Source: Rhodococcus antarcticus
GTDB taxonomy: Bacteria > Actinomycetota > Actinomycetes > Mycobacteriales > Mycobacteriaceae
Reading direction: 5' to 3'
Assembly: GCF_026153295.1 (NCBI RefSeq)
Contig: NZ_CP110615.1
Span: 1,488,001 to 1,552,000 of the forward strand
DNA: 64,000 nt
Made by a program: the position numbers and the translations under genes. This document shows, one piece after another, positions 1 through 8,141 of this stretch (the first letter of the stretch is position 1; each line of letters begins with the position of its first letter). The notes below the pieces were generated by a model that had not been told where the DNA came from, did no database searches, and saw nothing but the letters and a program-made list of their open reading frames with translations.

Positions 1-339
1 GAGCTCCTGACGTGGTTGCAGGGGCGGCCCGGGGGAGGGAGCTCTGCGCCGAGTGCAGGTGCGCGGTCGGCGGGGACCCGGCCTCAGGTAGCCCGTTGGT
101 TGACGATGCGGATCGATCAAGACTCTAGTGGTGCGCACGGTCGCTGACGATCCCGGGAACCCGTGTGGCCGAGGACACGGCGGACCGGTCCGGGGGCGGG
201 TCCGGGGGGAACGGCGTCTACTATCGGCTGTCGGAGTCAGGACGGTGGCGGACGAGGAGTCGTGGTGCGGGCAGCGGAGCAGGTCGGCCACGGCGCCGGG
301 GGTCAGGGCGCCGGACGGCAGGGCGGTCGGGGAGCCGGT
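1..339. other. Intergenic region before ctaB
   Basis: No convincing gene is visible here. Reading frames are open only because of the GC content. On the minus strand a TAGAGT hexamer (positions 127-122) could be the -10 of a divergent gene lying to the left (in M. tuberculosis the transketolase gene lies on that side); on the plus strand TACTAT at 219-224 could serve ctaB. These assignments are inferred from hexamer match only. Confidence 0.5.
219..224 (+). promoter_or_regulatory. Possible -10 element for ctaB
   Basis: TACTAT fits the actinobacterial TANNNT -10 pattern and is one of the most AT-rich hexamers in the upstream region. It would give a 5' leader of about 110 bases. No convincing -35 is seen. 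Confidence 0.3.
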
Positions 340-1284
340 GTGGACGAACGCACCGGCAGGGCGTCGCGGGGCACGCTCTCGGAGCGCCGCGAGGGATCGG
401 TGCTCGGCGCTCGTCTCGGCGCCTACGTCTCCCTGACCAAGCCCCGCGTCATCGAGCTGCTGCTGGTCACCACCATCCCCGCGATGCTGCTGGCGCAGCG
501 CGGAACGGTCGCCCCGCTGCTCATCCTCACCACCCTCGTCGGCGGTTGGATGGCGGCCGCCAGCGCCAACACGCTGAACTGCGTGGCGGACGCGGACATC
601 GACGCCGTGATGAAGCGGACCGCGTCGCGCCCGCTGGCCCGCCACGCCGTGCCCACCCGGAACGCGCTCGTCTTCGGCGTGGCCCTGGGTGTGGCGTCGT
701 TCGCCTGGCTGTGGGTCACGGCCAACCTGCTCTCCGGCCTCCTCGCCGTCGCCACGATCCTGTTCTACGTCTTCGTCTACACCCTCGTGCTCAAGCGCCG
801 CACCGCGCAGAACGTGGTGTGGGGCGGAGCGGCGGGGTGCATGCCCGTGGTCATCGGCTGGTCGGCGGTCACCGGGTCGGTCGGCTGGCCCGCGATCGCC
901 ATGTTCGGGATCATCTTCTTCTGGACCCCGCCCCACACGTGGGCGCTGGCCATGCGCTTCAAGGACGACTACGAGCGCGCCGGCGTGCCCATGCTCCCGG
1001 TGATCAAGACGCCGGTAGAGGTCACCCGGCGGATCCTCGCCTACACCGTCGGCATGATCATCGTCAGCCTGAGCCTGCTGTTCGCCACCGGCTGGTTGTA
1101 CGCCGTGGTGGCGCTCGGTGCGGGCGCCTGGTTCCTCACCATGGCGGTGCGGCTGCACCTGGCCACCCGCTCCGGTGCGGTGACCAACCCCATGCGGTTG
1201 TTCCACCTGTCGAACACGTACCTGTCGCTGCTGTTCGTCGGCCTCGCCGTCGACTCCGTGCTCGGCCTGCCCGTCCTGCTCTGA
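340..1284 (+). CDS. ctaB: Protoheme IX farnesyltransferase (heme O synthase)
   Basis: Integral membrane UbiA-family prenyltransferase that attaches a farnesyl chain to heme b, giving heme O for aa3-type cytochrome oxidase. The 314-residue product carries the prenyl-diphosphate binding Asp motif NCVADADID (N80, D84, D88) and a second acidic motif, [11 protein letters not shown], plus several hydrophobic segments. Start: the open frame runs further upstream, but GTG 340 has a GGGGAG ribosome binding site six bases before it and gives the family's usual length of about 300 residues. ctaA, which acts next in heme A synthesis, lies 2.3 kb downstream on the other strand. Confidence 0.93.
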   Translation: MDERTGRASRGTLSERREGSVLGARLGAYVSLTKPRVIELLLVTTIPAMLLAQRGTVAPLLILTTLVGGWMAAASANTLNCVADADIDAVMKRTASRPLARHAVPTRNALVFGVALGVASFAWLWVTANLLSGLLAVATILFYVFVYTLVLKRRTAQNVVWGGAAGCMPVVIGWSAVTGSVGWPAIAMFGIIFFWTPPHTWALAMRFKDDYERAGVPMLPVIKTPVEVTRRILAYTVGMIIVSLSLLFATGWLYAVVALGAGAWFLTMAVRLHLATRSGAVTNPMRLFHLSNTYLSLLFVGLAVDSVLGLPVLL

Positions 1285-1285
1285 C

Positions 1286-1327
1286 CGGCTGTCGCAGGGG
1301 CCACGAACGGCTGTCGCAGGGGCCACG
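1286..1327. repeat. 22-base tandem repeat (2 copies)
   Basis: The 20-base unit CGGCTGTCGCAGGGGCCACG occurs at 1286-1305 and again at 1308-1327, separated by AA. It lies directly after the ctaB stop and runs into the 42-base repeat that follows. Confidence 0.9.
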
Positions 1328-1424
1328 TGGAACCTCGTGGTCACTCGTGCCGGTGGTGCCACGCTCACGTGGAACCTCGTGGTCACTCGTGCCGGTGGTG
1401 CCACGCTCATGTGGAACCTCGTGG
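1327..1424. repeat. 42-base tandem repeat (2.3 copies)
   Basis: A 42-base unit starting GTGGAACCTCGTGGTCACTC is repeated at 1327-1368 and 1369-1410 (one difference at its last base), with a third partial copy from 1411. It fills the gap between the convergent genes ctaB and qor. The unit is rich in CCAC/GTGG and could fold, but no run of T follows, so it is not a standard terminator. No coding role is evident. Confidence 0.85.
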
Positions 1425-1450
1425 CCCCCAGCGACTGGCGGCGGCGGGGG

Positions 1451-2416
1451 TCAGGGGAGCAGCACGACGGAGCCCGTGGTCTCGCGGGCCTGCAGGGCGG
1501 TGTGCGCGGCCGCAGCCTCGGCCAGCGGGAAGCTCGCCCCCACGCGCAGCCGCAGCGACCCGTCCGCCACCGCGGCCAGCACGTCGTCCGCCCGCCGGTG
1601 CAGCTCCTCGGGCGTGCGGACGTGGTGGACCAGCGTCGGCCGCGTGAGGAACACCGATCCCGCGCCGTTGAGCCGTTGCGGGTCGAACGGCGGCACCGGT
1701 CCGCTGGCCGCACCGAACAGGGCCAGCGTCCCGCGCACCCGCAGCGAGGCCAGGCTCGACTCGAAGGTGCTCGCCCCCACCCCGTCGTACACCGCGGCCA
1801 CGCCCTCGCCGTCGGTGAGCTCGCGCACCCGTGCGGCCACGTCGTCGGTGTAGCGCAGCACCACGGCCGCGCCCGCAGCGCGCGAGAGCTCCGCCTTGGC
1901 GTCGCTGGAGACGGTGGTGACCACCCGCGCCCCGCGGGCCACGGCCAGCTGGGTCAGCACCAGACCGGTGCCGCCCGCGCCGGCGTGCACGAGGACGGTG
2001 TCCCCGGGCTGGACCGCGTAGGTCGACGTGAGCAGGTAGTGCGCCGTGAGGCCCTGCAGCAGCACCGAGGCCGCCTCTGCGTCGGACACACCGTCCGGGA
2101 CCGCCACCGCCTGCGTGGAGTCGACGACCACGAGCTCGGCGTAGCTGGCGGGGGCCGTGGCCCACGCCACCCGGGTCCCGACCAGCGCGGGGTCCGCGCC
2201 GGCACCGACCGAGCGGACCACGCCCGCCCCCTCCGAACCTGGCACGAAGGGCAGCGGCAGGGGGTACTGGCCGCTGCGCTGGTAGGTGTCGATGAAGTTG
2301 ACCCCGCTGGCCGCGACCGCGACGAGCAGCTGGCCCGGGCCGGGCGAGGGGTCGTCCAGCTCGGTGGGGACGAGGACCTCGGGACCGCCGGTGACGGTGA
2401 CCTGGATGGCGTGCAC
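1451..2416 (-). CDS. qor: NADPH:quinone oxidoreductase (zinc-free MDR family)
   Basis: Cytoplasmic medium-chain reductase, 321 residues, predicted to reduce quinones with NADPH. It has the family signature VAASGVNFIDTYQRSGQYP near the N-terminus, PGSEGAGVV where zinc alcohol dehydrogenases carry GHEGAG, and the nucleotide-binding VHAGAGGTGLVLTQLA. The zinc-ligand cysteines of alcohol dehydrogenases are missing, as expected for quinone reductases. Start: GTG 2416 sits six bases after a CAGGAT hexamer (2428-2423), suggesting a leaderless transcript; the longer upstream frame is not protein-like. The same gene occupies this place in M. tuberculosis (Rv1454c). Confidence 0.88.
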   Translation of the reverse strand: MHAIQVTVTGGPEVLVPTELDDPSPGPGQLLVAVAASGVNFIDTYQRSGQYPLPLPFVPGSEGAGVVRSVGAGADPALVGTRVAWATAPASYAELVVVDSTQAVAVPDGVSDAEAASVLLQGLTAHYLLTSTYAVQPGDTVLVHAGAGGTGLVLTQLAVARGARVVTTVSSDAKAELSRAAGAAVVLRYTDDVAARVRELTDGEGVAAVYDGVGASTFESSLASLRVRGTLALFGAASGPVPPFDPQRLNGAGSVFLTRPTLVHHVRTPEELHRRADDVLAAVADGSLRLRVGASFPLAEAAAAHTALQARETTGSVVLLP

Positions 2417-2422
2417 ACCGCC

Positions 2423-2428
2423 ATCCTG
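2423..2428 (-). promoter_or_regulatory. -10 element of qor
   Basis: CAGGAT on the minus strand, six bases before the GTG start. The same hexamer at the same distance precedes hemH and the haloalkane dehalogenase gene. Confidence 0.45.
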
Positions 2429-2437
2429 CACCCCCGC

Positions 2438-2443
2438 TACCCT
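2438..2443 (+). promoter_or_regulatory. -10 element of the 2450 gene
   Basis: TACCCT lies six bases before ATG 2450, so the transcript is probably leaderless. It stands back to back with the qor -10 nine bases away, making a compact bidirectional promoter. Confidence 0.5.
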
Positions 2444-2449
2444 CTCGCC

Positions 2450-2758
2450 ATGAGCGAGGAGAGCACGCCGTCCGTCACCGCCCCCGCCCGCGCCGTCGCC
2501 GCGGTGGACCGTTTCGTCGCCGCGCACGGGGAGGCGGCCAGCGCCGTCGTGGAGGGTGTCAGCTGCGACAAGGTGCGGATCACCCTGGTCGGTGCCGACG
2601 GCAACCTCGGTGACGTGATCGTGCGGGACGCGGCCACGGCGGCGGCGGTGGTGGAGGCGTCCACGGCCACCGGGGCGGAGTGGGACCGGGAGCTGTCGGG
2701 ATCGGTCACCCTCACCCGGGCCAACCGGGCGCGGATGGCCGGCGGGCGTGCCCGCTGA
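2450..2758 (+). CDS. Conserved-type small protein of unknown function
   Basis: A 102-residue, alanine-rich soluble protein without signal peptide or membrane segment. I do not recognise a family. The middle part (VEGVSCDKVRITLVGADGN) looks like a small alpha/beta fold. Coding is supported by strong G/C at third codon positions, by a TACCCT -10 six bases before the ATG, and by an 11-base overlap with the ATP-grasp gene that follows, implying co-expression. M. tuberculosis has an uncharacterised gene at this position between qor and ctaA. Confidence 0.7.
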   Translation: MSEESTPSVTAPARAVAAVDRFVAAHGEAASAVVEGVSCDKVRITLVGADGNLGDVIVRDAATAAAVVEASTATGAEWDRELSGSVTLTRANRARMAGGRAR

Positions 2759-3635
2759 CGTCGTCCTCGCGAGCTGTGCGGCGCTGCCGTGCGGGGATGG
2801 TGGTGACGACGACCTGGTGGACGCCCTGCTCGAGCGGGGGCTGGCGGTGCGCTGGGCGCCGTGGGACGCGCCGGGGACGGGCTCGGCCGGGCTCGTGGTG
2901 CTGCGGGCCACGTGGGACTACCCCCGGCGGTGCGCCGAGTTCCTGGCCTGGGTCGACGGGGTAGAGCACCTCGCGAACCCCGCGGCGGCGGTTCGGTGGA
3001 GCGCCCACAAGCGCTACCTGCTGGACCTCGCCGCCGACGGCGTCCCGGTGCTCCCCACGGCGGTCTTCGCCCCCGGTGCCGACGTGGTGCTGCCGGACGG
3101 TGAGGTGGTGGTCAAGCCGGCCGTGGGGGCCGGCTCCCACGGTGCCGCCCGGTTCACCGAGCCCGCCGCTGCGCTGGCCCACGCCCGCACGCTGCACGCC
3201 CGGGGTCACGACGTCGTGGTCCAGCCCTTCGAGCCCAGCGTGGACACGGCGGGGGAGACGGCGATGGTGCTGGTCCGGGGCCGGCCCTCGCACGCCTTCC
3301 ACAAGGGCGCGATGCTGCCCGCACCGGGAGCGGCGGCCGTGGCCGTGGACGGCTCGGGGTTGTTCACCACCGAGCGGCTCGGCCCGCTGGAACCACCTGC
3401 GGCCGCCTGGGCCGTGGCGGAGCTCGCCGTGGCCGCGGCCGCCCGACGCATCGGGCTGGACCCCGCCGACCTGCTCTACGCGCGGGTGGACGTGCTCGGT
3501 GCCCAGCCCAGGGTGCTGGAGGTCGAGCTGGTCGAGCCCTCGCTGGGCTGGCGGCAGGTGCCGGACGCTCAACGGGCGGCGGCGCTGTCCCGGTTCGTCG
3601 ACGCCGTGGTGGAGCTGCTCGCGTCCAGGGGCTGA
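2748..3635 (+). CDS. ATP-grasp domain protein
   Basis: A 295-residue cytoplasmic protein with an ATP-grasp layout: an N-terminal Rossmann-like part with the conserved VVLRATWDYP, a nucleotide-binding stretch VVVKPAVGAGSHGA, and a C-terminal catalytic part with YARVDVLG and the metal-binding EVELVEPSLGW. This architecture resembles glutathione synthetase-like ATP-grasp ligases, which join a carboxylate to an amine or thiol using ATP; the substrate cannot be told. GTG 2748 overlaps the preceding gene by 11 bases. Its 3' end overlaps the convergent ctaA by 67 bases. Confidence 0.78.
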   Translation: MPADVVLASCAALPCGDGGDDDLVDALLERGLAVRWAPWDAPGTGSAGLVVLRATWDYPRRCAEFLAWVDGVEHLANPAAAVRWSAHKRYLLDLAADGVPVLPTAVFAPGADVVLPDGEVVVKPAVGAGSHGAARFTEPAAALAHARTLHARGHDVVVQPFEPSVDTAGETAMVLVRGRPSHAFHKGAMLPAPGAAAVAVDGSGLFTTERLGPLEPPAAAWAVAELAVAAAARRIGLDPADLLYARVDVLGAQPRVLEVELVEPSLGWRQVPDAQRAAALSRFVDAVVELLASRG

Positions 3636-4546
3636 CGGGTGTGCGCCCACACGGCGGCCGACGCGGCGGTGACGGCAGCGGCCCCCGCGACGTGCAGCGA
3701 GACCAGCGCCTCCGGCACCCCGGTGTAGTACTGGACGATCCCCACGACGGCCTGTGCCAGCACCACACCGACGACCACCCACGTCCGCCGCACGAGCACG
3801 GCCGGTGCACCGACCACCCGAAGGCTGAACAGCAGTCCGACGAGCAGGGCGACGTAGGCGACCAGCAGGTCACCGTGCACCTGGGTGAGGGCGGGGATGG
3901 ACACGGCGGTGAGCCTGTCCACGTCCGTCGAGCCCGAGTGCGGACCGGCCGCGGTGACGAGCGTCCCGGCGGTGAGCAGCAGCGCCAGCACGCCGGTGGC
4001 GACGACGAGCAACCCCCGCAGCGGCGACGGCACCGCGACCACCACGTCCACGTCGTCCGGACGTGCGATGCCCACGTGCAGCTGCACGGCGAGCCAGACC
4101 AGCACCATCGAGACGAGGAAGTGCGGGGCGACGGTCCACCACTGCAGCCCGGTGAGCACGGTGATCCCACCCAGCACCGCCTGGACGACGGTGCCCAGCG
4201 GCAGGGCCCACGCGTAGCGCCGCAGCTCGGTGCGCCGCCCGGCCCGCAGCACGACGAGCACGGCGGCGATGGCGGCCAGCACCACGACGTAGGTGAGCAG
4301 CCGGTTGCCGAACTCGATGGCCTGGTGCCACGCCGGAACCTCGGTGCCGCCGACCGGGACCAGGCTGCCCGCGAAGCAGCTCGGCCACGTGGGGCAGCCC
4401 AGGCCGGATCCGGTGACCCGGACGACGCCACCGGTGACCGCGATGAGGGCCTGGGTGAGGGCGGCGATCCAGGTGACCCTGCGCTGGGTCGCGACGGACG
4501 GTGCGGGGAACCGGCGCAGGACCGGGGAGAGCACGCGGGAGATCAC
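3569..4546 (-). CDS. ctaA: Heme A synthase (COX15/CtaA family)
   Basis: Polytopic membrane protein, 325 residues, that oxidises the C8 methyl group of heme O to give heme A for cytochrome oxidase. The N-terminal signature ALIAVTGGVVRVTGSGLGC with the following CPTWPSC is present, as are four heme-associated histidine regions: WHQAIEFGNR, PHFLVSMV, LTQVHGDLL and VSLHVAG. About eight hydrophobic segments are visible. The C-terminal tail after WAHTRQ is polar and low in complexity and overlaps the end of the ATP-grasp gene on the other strand. Start GTG 4546 is preceded by GAGCAGG; an upstream in-frame extension is not membrane-like and was rejected. Confidence 0.9.
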   Translation of the reverse strand: MISRVLSPVLRRFPAPSVATQRRVTWIAALTQALIAVTGGVVRVTGSGLGCPTWPSCFAGSLVPVGGTEVPAWHQAIEFGNRLLTYVVVLAAIAAVLVVLRAGRRTELRRYAWALPLGTVVQAVLGGITVLTGLQWWTVAPHFLVSMVLVWLAVQLHVGIARPDDVDVVVAVPSPLRGLLVVATGVLALLLTAGTLVTAAGPHSGSTDVDRLTAVSIPALTQVHGDLLVAYVALLVGLLFSLRVVGAPAVLVRRTWVVVGVVLAQAVVGIVQYYTGVPEALVSLHVAGAAAVTAASAAVWAHTRQPLDASSSTTASTNRDSAAAR

Positions 4547-4565
4547 CTGCTCAGGGTAGGTCGGC

Positions 4566-5354
4566 TCAGGTGAACTTGAAGGTCCGGGTGGCCACCGCCG
4601 CGGCCACCGCACCCCAGACCAGCAGGACCACGAGCGCGGTGAGATCGACGCCACCACCGAGCGCGGTGCGCAGCGCCTCGGTCAGCGCGCCGGAGGGCAG
4701 CAGCCTCGCGAACGCCTCGGTCCCCCCGGGCAGCCGGTCCAGGGGCACGACGACACCACCGAGACCGAGCAGCACGAACCAGATGATGTTGGCCAGGGCC
4801 AGCACGACCTCGGCCTTGAGGGCCCCGCCCAGCAGCAGGCCCAGGGCGCCGAAGCAGAAGGTGCCCACCACGAGGGCGACGGCCCCCAGCGCGAGCCCGG
4901 CCACGTCCGGGCGCCAGCCCAGCGCGAGCCCGATGGCCCCGAGGACGACGGCCTGCAGGGCGACCACGGCCACCACGGCCACGGTCTTCCCGGCGAGCAC
5001 GCCCCACCGGGGCAGGGCGGTGGCGCCGAGTCGCTTGAGCGCGCCGTAGCGCCGGTCGAAGCCGACGGCGATGGCCTGCCCGGTGAATGCGGTGGACATC
5101 ACCGCGAGGGCCATGATCCCGGGCACCACGGAGTCGATCCGGGGCGAGGGCAGGGCCACCACGTCCAGCTCGGTGAGCCCGATGAGCAGGGTGATGGGGA
5201 TGAGCAGGGTGATGAGCAGCTGCTCGCCGTTGCGCAGCAGCAGGGTGAGCTCGAGCCGGCTCTGCGCGGCGAGCATGCGGCTCGGGCGTGCGGGCTCAGG
5301 GTCGGGGGAGAAGGTGCCGGCCGGGAACCGGCCGGTCGACGACGAGCCGGTCAC
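4566..5354 (-). CDS. ABC transporter permease (ABC-2 type)
   Basis: 262-residue membrane subunit with a cytoplasmic N-terminus (about 45 residues) and six hydrophobic segments in the ABC-2 pattern used by polyketide, glycolipid or antibiotic exporters. GTG 5354 overlaps the ATPase stop by four bases (GTGA), so the two are translationally coupled. In M. tuberculosis the equivalent pair (Rv1456c-neighbouring Rv1457c/Rv1458c) also sits between ctaA and mptB. The transported substrate is unknown; linkage to mptB makes a cell-envelope glycolipid reasonable, as an inference only. Confidence 0.85.
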   Translation of the reverse strand: MTGSSSTGRFPAGTFSPDPEPARPSRMLAAQSRLELTLLLRNGEQLLITLLIPITLLIGLTELDVVALPSPRIDSVVPGIMALAVMSTAFTGQAIAVGFDRRYGALKRLGATALPRWGVLAGKTVAVVAVVALQAVVLGAIGLALGWRPDVAGLALGAVALVVGTFCFGALGLLLGGALKAEVVLALANIIWFVLLGLGGVVVPLDRLPGGTEAFARLLPSGALTEALRTALGGGVDLTALVVLLVWGAVAAAVATRTFKFT

Positions 5355-6325
5355 GAGCGCATCTCCCGTCCGGTGAGCTCGAGGAACACGTCCTCGAGGC
5401 TTCGCTGGGCCACCCGCAGGTCCGCGGCCATCACGTCGAGCCGAGCGCACCACGAGGTCACCGTGGCGAGCACCTGCGGGTTGATGACCCCCTCGACGAG
5501 GTACGCCCCGGGGGTGGTCTCGGTGCTGGCGTAGCCCTCGGGCAGCACGGCCCGCAGCAGGTCCAGGTCGAGCCCGCTGGGGGCGGAGAAGCGCAGCTGC
5601 TGCTCGGCGCCGGCCCGGGTGAGCTCGGCGGGACTGCCCGCGGCCACCACCCGTCCGCCGTCGACGATGACCACCTGGTCGGCCAGCTGCTCGGCCTCGT
5701 CCATGAGGTGCGTGGTGAGCAGCACGGTCACCCCGTCGCGGCGCAGTCCCTGCACGAGGTCCCAGACGAGCAGGCGCGCCTGGGCGTCCATGCCGGCGGT
5801 GGGCTCGTCGAGGAACACGAGCTCGGGCCGGTTGACCAGTGCGCAGGCGAGCGAGAGCCGCTGCTGCTGGCCCCCGGAGAGCCTCCGGTAGGGGGTGCGG
5901 ACAGCCTCGGTGAGCCCCAGGGTGCTCAGCAGCCAGTCGGGGTCCAGGGGGCGGGCGGAGTAGGAGGCGACCAGGCGCAGCATCTCGCCGGCCCGGGCGG
6001 CGGGGTACGCGCCGCCACCCTGCAGCATGACGCCGATGCGGGGACGCAGCTGCGCGGACTGCGCCACCGGGTCGAGCCCGAGCACGCGCACCGATCCGCT
6101 GTCCGGGCCGGTGAACCCCTCGCACATCTCGACGGTGGTGGTCTTGCCGGCGCCGTTGGGACCGAGCAGCGCGAGGACGCTGCCGCGCTCCAGGTCCAGG
6201 TCGAGCCCGTCCACCGCGCGGGTGCTGCCGAAGGTCTTCACGACGTCGCGCAGCTGGACGGCCCCGGGGTGCACGTGCCCGTGCCGCGCGGGGGCGCCGG
6301 CGGCGGCGGACGGAGGGGTGCTCAC
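5351..6325 (-). CDS. ABC transporter ATPase (daunorubicin-resistance type)
   Basis: 324-residue ATPase of the DrrA/ABC-2 type: Walker A LLGPNGAGKTT, signature RLSGGQQQRLSLA, Walker B LVFLDEPTAGMD, switch histidine in LLTTHLMDEAE. The region after about residue 235 is the extra C-terminal domain typical of this subfamily. Start GTG 6325 overlaps the mptB stop (GTGA) and its own stop overlaps the permease start, so mptB, ATPase and permease form one tight operon read leftward. Confidence 0.9.
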   Translation of the reverse strand: MSTPPSAAAGAPARHGHVHPGAVQLRDVVKTFGSTRAVDGLDLDLERGSVLALLGPNGAGKTTTVEMCEGFTGPDSGSVRVLGLDPVAQSAQLRPRIGVMLQGGGAYPAARAGEMLRLVASYSARPLDPDWLLSTLGLTEAVRTPYRRLSGGQQQRLSLACALVNRPELVFLDEPTAGMDAQARLLVWDLVQGLRRDGVTVLLTTHLMDEAEQLADQVVIVDGGRVVAAGSPAELTRAGAEQQLRFSAPSGLDLDLLRAVLPEGYASTETTPGAYLVEGVINPQVLATVTSWCARLDVMAADLRVAQRSLEDVFLELTGREMRS

Positions 6326-8034
6326 GAGGGGTCAGGGTAGGCGGCAGGACCGGGGTCCCGCTCTGCCGGGCGCCGCAACCGGGGCACGACGGTGCCGAGC
6401 TGCTCGCGCCAGGGCAGCTGCCGCTGGACGAGCAGGACGGCGACGGCCGCCGCGGCGACGGCCGCCAGGGCCGCCTGGAGGATGACGAACGGTGGGAACT
6501 CGGCGCCGTTCGGCATGAGCAGCAGCGCGATCACGGCGGAGACGGACACCGCGGCCCGCCGGTACGCCGGGGCCGAGGCCCACGCCGCGAGGGGGATGGC
6601 CGCCCACAGCAGGTACCAGGGGTGCACCACGGGGAACAGGACCACGATCGCGCCGAGGGCGATGCCGAGCCCGCCCACCGGGTGCAGCCGTCCGGACCGG
6701 ACGGCCAGCAGCATGCGCAGCCCGATCGCGGCCGAGACGAGCGCCCCGATGGCTCGGGTGAGCGTCAGCACCGCCGACGTGTGGTCACCCAGCCCCAGCA
6801 GCACTCCCCCGCTGCCGGCCAGCAGCCCGGCCAGGGTGGACAGCGACATCCAGCTGCGCACGGCGTTGGCGGTGCCGAGCGTGCCGGTCCAGCCGAAACC
6901 CAGCCCGCTCGCCTCGCTGACGGCGACGAAGACCACCGCGGTGACGGCGCCCAGCAGCACCCCGGCCTGCACCACCGCCCGGAGCCCCCCGCCCCAGCGG
7001 CGGGCCAGGGCCATGCCGAGGAAGCCCAACGCGACGATCGTGGGGACCTTCACGGCCGCCGACAGCACCACCAGGCCGGACCCGCCGAGCAGGAGGGCGA
7101 GCGGCGCTCCCGCGAGGGCGCCGGAGTCGTCGATCCCGCGCAGCGCGAGCTCGACCCCGGCGAGCATCAAGCCGATCATGAGTGCTTCGTTGTGCACCCC
7201 GGAGACGAGGTGGAACAGCACCAGGGGGTTCAGCGCGCCGAGCCACAGCGCCGCCACCGGGGTCACGCCGCAGCGCCGGGCCAGCCGGGGCAGGGCCCAC
7301 ACGACGAGCGCGAGACCGACCAGCGCCACGAGCCGGTGCAGGAACACCCCGAGCAGGACGTCGTCGCCCGCGACCCGGGCGATCCCCCGGCCGATCCAGA
7401 GGAAGAACGGTCCGTAGGGGGCGGGGGTGTCGCGCCAGATCGTCGGCACGGTGCGGGTGAGCACGTTGTCGACACCGAGGGCCTGCGCCGGACCCAGCGC
7501 GTACGGGTCCAGCCCGCGGGCGGCGATCTCGCTCTGCGCCAGGTAGGAGTAGACGTCCTTGCTGAACATCGGCGGGGCCACCACGAGGGGCAGCGCCCAC
7601 AGCATCAGCGTGCGGTCGAGCTGGCGCCGGCTCATCCGGCGCGGTGCGTCCCGGCGGACGAAGCGCCCCACCACCAGCCACGCCAGCACCACCATGATCA
7701 TCCCGGTCATCACGACGGCGAGAGCGGTGCTGGGCATCCGGGCGGGCAGGCCCAGCACGCGCACGCCCTGCAGCGGGTTCTGCAGCACCGGGTTCGCACC
7801 GGCGCCGAGCGAACCCAGTGCCATCAGCAGCGAGCCGGTCGCACCGAAGCGCCGGGCGGTGCGCAGCTGCGCGGTCTCCGCGGCGGTCAGACCCGCCACG
7901 TCCTGCTCGGTGTCGTGCAGCGCCGAGATGCTGGCCCCGGGGGCACCGCGCCCGAGCCCGGTGGGGGCGACCCGGTCCCCGCCCGACCCGCGGCGCCCGA
8001 GCCCGCGGGTCGACGGTGCGCTGGGGCGGGTCAC
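6322..8034 (-). CDS. mptB: Alpha-(1->6)-mannosyltransferase, GT-C fold
   Basis: 570-residue polytopic membrane protein matching MptB, which extends the alpha-1,6-mannan core of lipomannan/lipoarabinomannan from polyprenyl-phosphate-mannose. A cytoplasmic tail of about 70 residues is followed by at least ten hydrophobic segments; the first large extracytoplasmic loop carries the GT-C acidic motif PPMFSKDVYSYLAQSEI, and PAPYGPFFLWIGR and LVSGVHNEALMIGLMLAG follow as in mycobacterial homologues. Start: GTG 8034 is six bases after a TACCCT hexamer, so a leaderless message is likely; the longer frame upstream runs through sufR on the other strand. It is the first gene of a three-gene operon with an ABC exporter. 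Confidence 0.88.
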   Translation of the reverse strand: MTRPSAPSTRGLGRRGSGGDRVAPTGLGRGAPGASISALHDTEQDVAGLTAAETAQLRTARRFGATGSLLMALGSLGAGANPVLQNPLQGVRVLGLPARMPSTALAVVMTGMIMVVLAWLVVGRFVRRDAPRRMSRRQLDRTLMLWALPLVVAPPMFSKDVYSYLAQSEIAARGLDPYALGPAQALGVDNVLTRTVPTIWRDTPAPYGPFFLWIGRGIARVAGDDVLLGVFLHRLVALVGLALVVWALPRLARRCGVTPVAALWLGALNPLVLFHLVSGVHNEALMIGLMLAGVELALRGIDDSGALAGAPLALLLGGSGLVVLSAAVKVPTIVALGFLGMALARRWGGGLRAVVQAGVLLGAVTAVVFVAVSEASGLGFGWTGTLGTANAVRSWMSLSTLAGLLAGSGGVLLGLGDHTSAVLTLTRAIGALVSAAIGLRMLLAVRSGRLHPVGGLGIALGAIVVLFPVVHPWYLLWAAIPLAAWASAPAYRRAAVSVSAVIALLLMPNGAEFPPFVILQAALAAVAAAAVAVLLVQRQLPWREQLGTVVPRLRRPAERDPGPAAYPDPS

Positions 8035-8040
8035 CGGGCG

Positions 8041-8046
8041 AGGGTA
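8041..8046 (-). promoter_or_regulatory. -10 element of mptB operon
   Basis: TACCCT on the minus strand, six bases before GTG 8034; no ribosome binding site fits in between, so the transcript is probably leaderless. Confidence 0.55.
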
Positions 8047-8126
8047 GCCGCGCTCGGCGGCTCCCCGTCGGGGCGCGGGCGAGCCCGCCCGGGGAGCACC
8101 GGTGGCGCCTGCCGAGTATTTGCGAC

Positions 8127-8141
8127 ACACTCGTGTTGTGG
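8127..8141 (+). promoter_or_regulatory. SufR operator overlapping the sufR start
   Basis: ACACTCGTGTTGTGG fits ACACT-N5-TGTGA, the inverted repeat I recall as the mycobacterial SufR site, with one mismatch in the last base. It covers the GTG start codon (8138-8140). Upstream, TATTTG at 8117-8122 is a possible -10. Bound SufR would block both polymerase and an early transcript. Confidence 0.65.

Noticed and set aside
163-339. N-terminal extension of ctaB
   Set aside because: Gly/Arg-rich shadow sequence with no homology to the family and no ribosome binding site.
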